From Clavaria fumosa (lineage: Eukaryota > Basidiomycota > Agaricomycetes > Agaricales > Clavariaceae): a stretch of DNA of 64,000 nt. Location of the stretch: contig OX637798.1 of NCBI GenBank assembly GCA_951802425.1, forward strand, positions 3,162,001 through 3,226,000, written 5' to 3'. The notes under the pieces were generated by a model. The model was not told where the DNA came from. It made no database searches and saw nothing but the letters and a program-made list of their open reading frames with translations. Positions 56,220-64,000 of the stretch are shown here, piece after piece (the first letter of the stretch is position 1; each line of letters begins with the position of its first letter). Position numbers and translations under genes: made by a program.

Positions 56220-57526
56220 TGGCAAAGTGGGCGTAAAGACACAGCTGTTCTCTTCGTTCGGTGTTCCGGAGTTGATTCGCAAGCCTCGACTGAATATAGG
56301 AAGTAATGGGAGATATGATGTCTTCACTATGCACATTCTCCCGCTCCGTGCGGCTCACAAGACAAATCTTATCAGAGACCGCATCCATAGTAAGAGAAGA
56401 GGCATCTTTGAGCAGCCTCTCGAGTTGGTCTAATGTAATATTCGAGATCGCCTCGGCAATATCTTCCTGATAACCGGAGTATAGGTTGGGATCGGACAAA
56501 AATTCGATGCATAGACGTGGGGTCGGGCCAAACTGATCAAAGACCGTCAACGAGCGCCTTCGAGATTCCGCAGGCGCACTGAACATTATCCAAGATATCA
56601 GTGCGGAAATGTCAACGCTTAAGAGTTAACTCACACACGATAAATCTCTCCTGCTGTCCATGGACGCATGACGACGGTGACGGCACGCGTGGTCTTATGC
56701 AGACGCGACCACCGTTTCTTGCGCGGAGATGTGGTGTATATAACGAAATGTCGTGTGCCGTGGGTAACGAGACGTGATGGAACTCCATCGTTGGCCTCAT
56801 CCGAGTCGACTAAGGTCCAGACGAAGGGCTCGAAGAGAGTTTGGTCGTAATTCGGAGGAGCTTGATATACACCCTCCTCCACAAAAAGATAACATGTCTG
56901 GTTTCGGTACCAGATGACTGGCTTCCTTTCGGCGAGGCGTCGACGTAAGGCATACAAGAGCCAGACGGTCTTTCCTAAGGTCAAAGTCAGTAGTACTTTA
57001 TGACATGGACCGCAGGGAACTTACCGATACCAGGTTGCCCAGTGATAACGACAGCTGGCGGTCGATCTTTGGGAGATCCAGGGTGCTTGTAGCGAGTCTC
57101 CACATAGTCATACATCCGAATATATTCGGCACGGATCCATAACTTCTCGTTGTGGATTTTCTTGATGCCAATATCGAGGAAGTAGCAACCAGCAGTGAAA
57201 TCGTCTTCCAGGTCCGTCACATTCGTTCTTTCCTCCCCGTCTTCCAGGTCGCCTTCATCCATTCTTTCATCCCCATCGTCCATACGGTCATCCCCGAGCT
57301 CACTTCGTGTCGCGGGAATGGGCGCGGGAATGGCCTCTGTGGCAAGCCATTGTTGCTCCTCTTCCGCCATGCTCTTGCCCCAGAACTTCGTATGCAACTG
57401 AGCGAGTGGGTGGTCGCCTGATAGGAGGTTTGGGCACCATGTAGTGTAGTTCTTCAAATGCCATTCGCCGAGATCAGGGGAGCCGATGACGGAGGCCAAC
57501 GAGGATTCAGAATCCTGTAGAGACAT
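56215..57526 (-). pseudogene. 5' part of the split P-loop NTPase-like gene
   Basis: Exons 57526-57025, 56974-56635 and 56578-56215. Exon 1 starts MSLQDSESSLASV and contains an acidic repeat (MDDGDERMDEGDLEDGEER). It ends inside the Walker A motif: GQPGIG|KTVW spans intron 57024-56975. Next come RRRLAERKPVIWYRN, CYLFVEEGVYQ and a strand-rich region with RHFVIYTTSPRKK. Exon 3 (FDQFGPTPRLCIEF) runs into LTR C after YAHFARV and resumes in frame at 38812. By pattern it belongs to a multicopy NTPase family of mushroom genomes, some members of which carry Crinkler headers. The start lies 118 bp from a header exon on the other strand. Confidence 0.75.
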
Positions 57527-57644
57527 GGTGGTAAGAAAGTGAAGGTCGGAGTTGCAATTTGGGTTTCACGTGAGGTTTATCCACAAGTCCAAGTAATACT
57601 TGAAGTATAGAAGTTGTTACGTACCACGTGAATTCGGACTCTCG

Positions 57645-57998
57645 ATGCCTGATAATGACCTCGTCCTCTGGTGCTGGTATAAAGCAGCCAACTCGGCCCC
57701 CACTTACCACATCTTCAAAGTTCGGATACCACGAGACGAACGCGTCGACACACTGCAGCAACTCATCAAGGCCAAAACATCATGTAGCGAAAGGGGGAAA
57801 CCTCCCTCGCAGCTTGTGCTCTACAAGGTCTGCTTCGCGTACAAGCCCGGGGACGACCTCGACCGCCGCCTCCCCGAATTCGCGCTCCATTGCGGCGACC
57901 CTCATCTCGGCCCCCGGAGACTGATGTGGGACGAACGCATCCGTGATGTTTTTCCACTGGACCCCCCCGAGCGCCATGTTGCGATTGTAATCTGGTGA
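57645..57998 (+). CDS. Crinkler-like header exon A2
   Basis: 117 codons from ATG 57645. Close paralogue of A1: FKVRIPRDERV, LQQLIKAKTS, QLVLYKVCFAYKPGDDLDRR, and the terminal RDVFPLDPPERHVAIVIW. It closes on TGA within a GTGAGT donor, as A1 does. Substitutions relative to A1 keep the frame open. Divergent to the split NTPase gene, with 118 bp between the two start codons. Confidence 0.55.
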   Translation: MPDNDLVLWCWYKAANSAPTYHIFKVRIPRDERVDTLQQLIKAKTSCSERGKPPSQLVLYKVCFAYKPGDDLDRRLPEFALHCGDPHLGPRRLMWDERIRDVFPLDPPERHVAIVIW

Positions 57999-58719
57999 GT
58001 GGATAACACCTTCTGCCTGTTTTTTTGTTTGTTTTGTTTTTGTTTTTGCTGTGTTTTGGTGACCTCCCGTGCAGCTCTCCATGAAATATCTATGTAGTCC
58101 TAATTTCATTCGCCAATGGACACCTGTTCTGAGCCAACCTTGCAGTAAAAGAGTAGACATAATGTTCAAAGTTGACAGTCACCATAGTTCAGTGCCTCAA
58201 ATTGATGGTTTGCAATGACATTGGTGTACAGTACCGTGTTACAGGGGCGTTGTTGAAACCCTCAGAAAAATATATACAGCATAACGAGGAAAAAAGCAAA
58301 AAAAAAAGCTGGGTAAGTAGAGCGATGATCAAGAGAAAAAAAACAACACAAAATTCATGGCAAGATCAAATCAAAGAAAAAAAGAAAGAAAAAAAACCAA
58401 AAACACACCAACAGAGGGGCATCTGCGCAAGTCAGCCAAAGTTAACCATCGATGATACTCCCAATGCTCAACATATTCTTCTTAGCCCCACCATTCCCCT
58501 CCCGTCCCTTGTCGGCACTCAAGCATATTGGAGGTTGCTGCTCGGCGGTTGCATTGGTAGATGGTGGAGGAAGAAAAAGGAGCTAGGCAGAATGCACTAG
58601 ATTGAGCGCGGAGACGCTTGCTTAGGCTCATTTTCTGCCATCAGAGAGACGCACATTTGTCGCCTTGCTTTTTGTTCGACGCCTTGAGCTGTGGAGCCTT
58701 CGGTGCTGGGCCTCGCCCA

Positions 58720-59082
58720 ATGCCCGATAATAATCTACTCGTCTGGTGCTGGTACAAAGACCACCACAGTGACCACACACTAGCCATCAACTACACCTTC
58801 TCTGTCCGCGTACCGCGAGACGAGCACGTCAGCGCGCTGCAGCAGCTCGTCAAGGCCGAAATAACCTGGCGTCCCGCATTGAGGGGGATCCCCGCCTCGG
58901 AGCTCATGTTCTACAAGGTGCTCCCGCCGGCGCGACGGCCCCTGGCCGACCGCGACTGCGACCCGGACCGCCGCCACCGCCTTGAAGTCATGCCCCCCCG
59001 GAAGCTGAAGCACGACGAACGCATATGTGACGTCTTCCCGCTGGACCCCCCCGAGCACCATGTTTCGATCATCATCTGGTGA
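58720..59082 (+). CDS. Crinkler-like header exon B2
   Basis: 120 codons from ATG 58720 (MPDNNLLVWCWYK). Paralogue of B1 with a shorter Arg/Pro insert: FSVRVPRDEHV, ALQQLVKAEI, ASELMFYKV, CDVFPLDPPEHHVSIIIW. The end coincides with the conserved GTGAGT. The frame is intact despite indels relative to B1, all of which appear to be multiples of three. Confidence 0.55.
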   Translation: MPDNNLLVWCWYKDHHSDHTLAINYTFSVRVPRDEHVSALQQLVKAEITWRPALRGIPASELMFYKVLPPARRPLADRDCDPDRRHRLEVMPPRKLKHDERICDVFPLDPPEHHVSIIIW

Positions 59083-59483
59083 GTGAATTCTCCTCTCCCG
59101 ACCCCTTCTTTCTTTCTTCTGGCCTTCTTGTTATTTGTTGTGTTGTGGGTGGCCACCCCCTCCCCCTGTTAGCCTGGATGAACATCTGAGTGTATACTGA
59201 GATATCGATGGACACCTATTCATCTTGTAACCCCCCCACCCGCTGTAATACTGTAGACAATTTGGTATATCATAATGTTCAAAAGCTGATAGCCTCCTCC
59301 TTTCAAGCTGCCATCTGAAGCGACCTACCTGCCCATCCTCCTACACGCTTGAGCACCACAACCGATGCCGCGGCAGGAAACAAGGCAGGCTGGTGTGTGT
59401 GTGTGTGGGGGGGGTTTCGCGTGCTATTTATCCACAAGTCCAAGTATAGAAGTTGTTACATGCCACGTGAATTCGGACTATCG

Positions 59484-59620
59484 ATGCCTCCTGATAATGA
59501 CCTCGTCCTCTGGTGCTGGTATAAAAGAGCCGGCTCGACCCCCGTTACCGCATCTTCGAAGTTCAAATACCACGAGACGAACACGTCAACACACTGCAAC
59601 AGCTCATCAAGGCCAAAGTA
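59484..59620 (+). pseudogene. Truncated header copy A3
   Basis: It begins like A2 (ATGCC TCC TGATAATGACC, one extra codon) but has a 1-nt loss after about codon 19 that shifts the frame. Similarity ends near 59620, where unrelated sequence and the MITE hairpin begin. Confidence 0.75.
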
Positions 59621-59656
59621 TCATCATCAGGAAATACCTACTTTGCTAATTGAGAT

Positions 59657-59752
59657 CTACATCAGTGAAATGGGGAGGTGTTAAAAGTGGGTATAAACCA
59701 GTTTAAACCAGTTTATACCTACTTTTAACACCTCCCCATTTCACTGATGTAG
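59657..59752. mobile_element. Hairpin MITE
   Basis: Arms 59657-59697 and 59712-59752 (41 nt each) are reverse complements with one mismatch; the 14-nt loop is CCAGTTTAAACCAG. No ORF. Probably a minimal foldback or MITE. Confidence 0.85.
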
Positions 59753-59771
59753 GCTGATACTAAATTCTTCT

Positions 59772-59872
59772 AATTAGATCTAATTGACCCTAAAATGTGA
59801 AAATTAGATCTAATTGTCCCTAAAAATGCAAAATTTAGACCTAATTGACCCTAAAAATGCAAAAATTAGTGA
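59772..59872. repeat. Three imperfect ~30-bp tandem units
   Basis: Units beginning AATTAGATCTAATTG and ending CCCTAAAAATGCAA recur three times, next to the hairpin. Confidence 0.75.
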
Positions 59873-59887
59873 GACCTAGAGAGATCT

Positions 59888-60710
59888 TGTCAGCGACCGG
59901 CCACCAGCTCAACTGGGGTTGCGGTGTGACTCAGTCTCAGGTGCTCGGAGTTGAAGTCGGGGGTAACGATTTCTATAGGCAACTACAATGAGTCTATTCT
60001 ACAGACAGGAGCTGGTCAGGTATAGACCAGGTCGAAGACGAGGGAACTAAGACGACTGAACGACTGACTACTTATACTAATGGCCCTTATCTCCTTATCA
60101 TGGTCCATGTGGTACAACACTGCTTCTATGTCACAAGGCATGGGAACATGTGCCTAAGAAGTGTGGTTGCTGACTGTCCGCAGCATGCACAGACCAGGGT
60201 GCCTTCCTAGTGTGGTCTTTCATCAGTCACAGAAGCTCTCTGTGGGAATTCCCTCATTATAGTCACTGCCTGTGATCTGGACTTCATGGAAGTCGGTCCG
60301 GTCATGTGTAGGCATAAGCGCTGGTCTGGTGCTTATGGTAGTTGCCATTTTGGGTGTGCCTAACACTTGGGCTTCTTGGACTAGGTGCCATACCTAGCCG
60401 GGCCTCGGCACGATTAAGGACAGGTTAAGTCCAATAGGTGCATGGGTGTTCTATGGTCCATGCGAGCCATTAGTCACATGGCTTGATGTTCCACATGGGT
60501 GAGCAATGCTCAAGCCTTGCTTTACTAAGCACCAATTATGCTTAAGTAATACCAGCGCTAATATGGGCGCTTAGAGTCATATTAGCGCAGACCTATTACT
60601 TAAGCAGTAGCGCGCTAGACAGGTGCTCAAAGCGAGCACTTAGGTTGTGGGTGCTAAATGCCAGGTGCTTCACAGTATAGATTATGTAAGGAAAATTGAT
60701 TATCCTTACA
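59888..60710 (-). repeat. LTR D of a decayed related element
   Basis: 823 bp, colinear with LTR A-C. Differences are mostly CG to TG or CA changes, plus a deletion of about 16 bp near 60623. Both ends TG...CA are retained. Confidence 0.9.
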
Positions 60711-63107
60711 TTACCCCCCTCTCAAGGTTCATGTCCACATGAACACATCCATGAGTCCAGTCTTGGACTTCCCCTTCCCAATTGGTGAGATTCTCATAAG
60801 GACAGAAGGATAACTGGGCATGGTCTATTGCCCTAAGTTTTCTTGGTGCTTCTGGATGTTTTTTGTGGAAATCCTGGATGGCTTCTTTTGCATTTCCAAG
60901 ATTTTCCAAGGGTTCCCATGTACAGTAGCTTCTTCTTTGGGGTAACCTTTCCAGAGTACCAAGTATTTTAGTTTCCTTGTGCGTCCTTTGAGTTTAGAGT
61001 CAATTATTTTCTTGACATCATACTCTGGTTCATCACCGATGATTTCAGGGGGTGGAGGAGGTTCGCGTTCCTGGCTAGGGAATGCAGGCGGTGTATAGGG
61101 TTTCAGGAGCCCTTCTGAAAATACATTGTGTATTTTCCATTGTGGTGGGAGCATTAGATGATACGCTCCTTCTCCCACTTTGGATTCAATGGGGAAGGGT
61201 CCTACTCTTTTCCCTGCCAACTTAGGGGTCAGTCCCTTGGGGAGTTTAAGGTTCTTGGTGTCTAGCCAGACCAAATCTCCTTTTTTATATACAAGGGCTG
61301 TCTTTCTATGTTGGTTGTACTGGAGCTTCATTTGCTCTGCTGCCTTTTCGAGGGAAAGTCTAGCTTTCTCTCTAGCCTCTAATAAGTCTTCGACGAGTTT
61401 ATCCACATGTGGTATGTCAGTAGACTTTTTTGAGATTTCCCCTTTCCAAGGGTGTCTCCCAAAGTCTAAATAGAAAGGTGTATACCCCATTGCAGAGTTC
61501 ACCTTGTCATTATAAGAGAACTTGGCTGTGGGCAGCCAAGTTGTCCAATCATCCTGGCGGTGTGTAGTGTAATGTCTCAGGAAAGTTTTGATTTCCTGAT
61601 TGGTCCACTCAGACTGTCTGTCTGTTTGCGGACGATAGGCTGTGGAGGGATTTGCCTGAATCCCCATGGCTTTATAAAAAGCAGTGATGAGCGCAGAGGT
61701 AAACCTCCTGTCTCTGTCACTGATTATTTTCTTAGGGAGTCCGTGCTCCCTGAATACTCTATCACAGAGGATGGCTAAGGCCTCATCCGTGGTGAGTTTC
61801 ATCTTTACCACCTGCAGTATGAGGCACTTAGTAAATCGGTCTATGATTACTAAGATTCCATTATAGGACTTGGACTTAGGGATTGGTCCAATTATGTCCC
61901 ATGTGATTTCTTCCCACGGTCCAGGTGGGATGGCGTGTGGGTGAAGCGGATTAGCTTGCTTAGTCTGGTCCACCTTATTTCTCTGACACCAGTCGCAGGC
62001 GTGTGTGTACTTGAGGGTATCCTGGCAGAGTTCCTGCCACCAGTAATTATGCTCAATTAGCTCATGGGTCCTTTCAGGACCAGGGTGTCCTGCGAGCAGG
62101 GTGTCATGATGACTCTGAATTATCCTCTCTCGGAGGGCTGTGTCTGGAGGAATCCACAGTCTGTTTTTGTGCATCCAGAAGCCCTCACTGGTTTCTAACC
62201 AGTAACATCCTACTTCAGTAGGAGGGGACTTCTTGGTTGCGGCTTTTATTTGTTTTTCTAGATTGGAATCCGGTCCAATCGATACTATATTTCGGACTCT
62301 CAGATGCTCAGGTTTAATGAGGGTGACATCTTTATTGTCATTGTGTCCCTCATCATGTCCAGGCTTTCGGGAAAGAAGATCGGCACAGCTGTTATTCTTT
62401 CCTTTTATGTGATGGAGCGTGTAGTTATAGTTTTGGAGCTCCATCATCCATCTGGCCTGTCTACCATTGAGGTTCTGAGGCTTCCGGAAATATAGGAGAT
62501 TCTGGTGGTCGGTCCAGACCTCTACAGGGTCTGGCAGTGACAAAAGCCACTTGGACCACTCATGAAAAGCTCTGATGATCAACATCAATTCTTTATCGTA
62601 AATCTCATAATTCCGTTCAGTGGAGGACATTCCCGCACTTAGGTAATCTATTGGGTGCCATTTCCCGCTTTTGTCTTTTTGCGACAGAACAGCACCAGTA
62701 GCATAGTTACTAGCGTCACACTCGATTCGGAACTGGCCTCTTTCGAGTGGGGAATGGAGCACTGGGGGGTTCATCAAGAGCTTTTTAAGCTCTTTGAAGG
62801 CTGCCTGGTGTATGGGTGTCCAGGCCCAAGGTTCCAACCCTGTAAGTTCATGCAAGGGTTTGGCAACCTTCGAGAAGTTGGGGATGAACCTCCTATAATA
62901 GTTTAGGAGACCTATGAATTTCTGGAGTTCTTTGAGGTTTTTTGGGATGGGCCAATCCTGGATCCTACTGCACTTTTTTGGTGACAGTTCAATCTTCCCT
63001 TTGGATATAATTAATCCAAGGTATGTAGTCCTGTTAACCTCGAATTCACATTTCTCTGGTCTCATGCACAAACTAAAGTTTCGCAGTGCTGTGAGGACTC
63101 GCCTCAC
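60706..63107 (-). pseudogene. 5'-truncated pol remnant of a related chromovirus
   Basis: Covers pol from within the RT domain (just after YVDD) to the C-terminal end, followed by LTR D. Integrase and RNase H motifs are readable over a 760-codon frame, but a 5-bp insertion near 60925 shifts the frame inside the chromodomain. Similarity stops abruptly at 63107 (CTCAC), so gag, protease, most of RT and the 5' LTR are missing. Numerous CpG transitions, such as Arg to Cys, His or Gln changes. Confidence 0.92.
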
Positions 63108-64000
63108 ACGGCCAATGGCCAGTTGAGCACTACTTCAAATTATGCTTCCTTTCTTCTCCCCAGTCATCTATAACTATGATACTTATGACCAAAGCACCTC
63201 TTCATAGTTATAGTTACCCATATGATTATTTAACTAAGTCGTGATGCATGACCAGTCAGGCTTGTGACCTTATTTATGTTTCCCTTACCCCTCGCGACCT
63301 TAGTAGAATATGCACATGGTCACTTTATGACTAGCTATATCCTGTACTACTATAGTTCTGTCGCTTGGCGACCTCTGTACTTTTCCTTTTCCATTATACT
63401 CTCTGTATGTATGTATATAAAGTCTCGCATGTACTTACGGTACTCTAGACTTGATATTGATGCACTTTGGTTTAAGCTTGAGGCCACGATGCCCTTTGAG
63501 CTTGGAACCATCGCGATTGATAGGTCTTGTCTCTCTTGGTGACCTCAAGATCATCAAGACACTTCTACTCTATTCTAACTCATCCTCCGCGCTCGTATAA
63601 ACTTGCGTGCTTAAGTATTCTCTCCTATTCGTCTTGATACTGATTCCTTCGAACCCCACAGGTTCTCTTGTCAGTTGGTAAAGTCATTGCCTTCACCGAT
63701 ACACCTCTCGACATCATCACGACTACCCACGACTCTCTCAACATCGTCTATTTCTCCCTCCTCATCTATTTCTTCCTTCATGCTTCGTTGGTCAACTTCA
63801 TGACCTTCTCAGCATTACCTATTTCTCTCAACTCATCCTTTTCCCTCTCTATACTTTGTCTACTGACTTCGCAACCTTCTTAGCAATGTCTCCCTCCTCT
63901 CCACTTGTCTTTCTTCATTCTCACATCTTCTTAGACATCCTCGCGACTTTCCGGGACTGAGCATTATCAACTGTGCTCAACAGTTGATTGATCTTAGTGA
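63108..64000. other. Unidentified region, possible LTR of another element
   Basis: Pyrimidine-rich on the plus strand with no convincing gene. Near-inverted ends AGTTGAGCAC (63121) and GTGCTCAACA (63973-63982) and a TATAAAG at about 63418 resemble a Ty1/copia-type LTR of about 860 bp. No target duplication found. Confidence 0.3.

Larger units (their letters stand above)
57562..59620. repeat. Segmental duplication, copy 2
   Basis: Homologous to 7240-9500. Order: header A2 (plus), the fragment with the velvet 3' end (about 58375-58710), header B2 (plus), spacer, truncated header A3. It differs from copy 1 by the orientation of the A segment and by many substitutions and small indels. Confidence 0.8.

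Noticed and set aside
59772..59872. Telomere-like CCCTAAA repeats
   Set aside because: Only three imperfect 30-bp units with CCCTAAAA inside; not a telomere array.
1..64000. CRISPR arrays, bacterial operons, tRNA or rRNA genes
   Set aside because: Eukaryotic gene structure throughout; no direct-repeat/spacer pattern, and no tRNA-like fold with matching T-arm found by eye.

Overview
The window looks like nuclear DNA of a mushroom-type basidiomycete (Agaricomycete). Genes are dense and cut by many short introns (mostly 50-90 nt). It holds a velvet-family regulator, two genes of the fungal DUF6534 multispan type, Crinkler-like header exons and Ty3/gypsy chromovirus elements. Gene models were built by eye from splice sites and family conservation; for most genes the exon lengths add up to an unbroken frame.

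Left part (1-13 kb): an inverted-repeat element (41-655), a two-to-three-exon small secreted protein (1816-2230), a GPI-anchored Kre9/Knh1-like protein (2628-3340, minus), a Rho GTPase (4725-5802, minus), a 15-bp minisatellite, a duplicated block carrying two Crinkler-like header exons (about 7.24-9.5 kb), and the velvet gene (9459-12938, minus).

Middle (14-38 kb), mostly housekeeping: QCR2 of respiratory complex III, a LaeA/UMTA-like methyltransferase, mitochondrial aconitase, a short hypothetical protein, a 21-exon importin-13-like karyopherin, tyrosyl-DNA phosphodiesterase 1 (plus strand), a single-pass Ser/Thr-rich membrane protein, and two DUF6534 genes on either side of a methionine sulfoxide reductase A gene. 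Seven introns in this set need GC donors, and there are microexons of 7 and 9 nt (a third of 5 nt is tentative).

Right part (38-64 kb), accessory: a P-loop NTPase-like gene is cut in its third exon by a 17.4-kb insertion of two tandem chromovirus units sharing a middle LTR (LTR-int-LTR-int-LTR, period 8282 bp), flanked by a 5-bp target duplication CACCC. Each unit has gag, pol (PR-RT-RH-IN-chromodomain) and an additional overlapping ORF. Eleven bases beside the 5' LTR are complementary to an LTR segment 37 nt downstream of a TATA box, as in Tf1-type self-priming. Beyond the split gene lie the second copy of the header block, a hairpin MITE, a CpG-decayed 5'-truncated relative of the same retroelement, and an unidentified LTR-like stretch.
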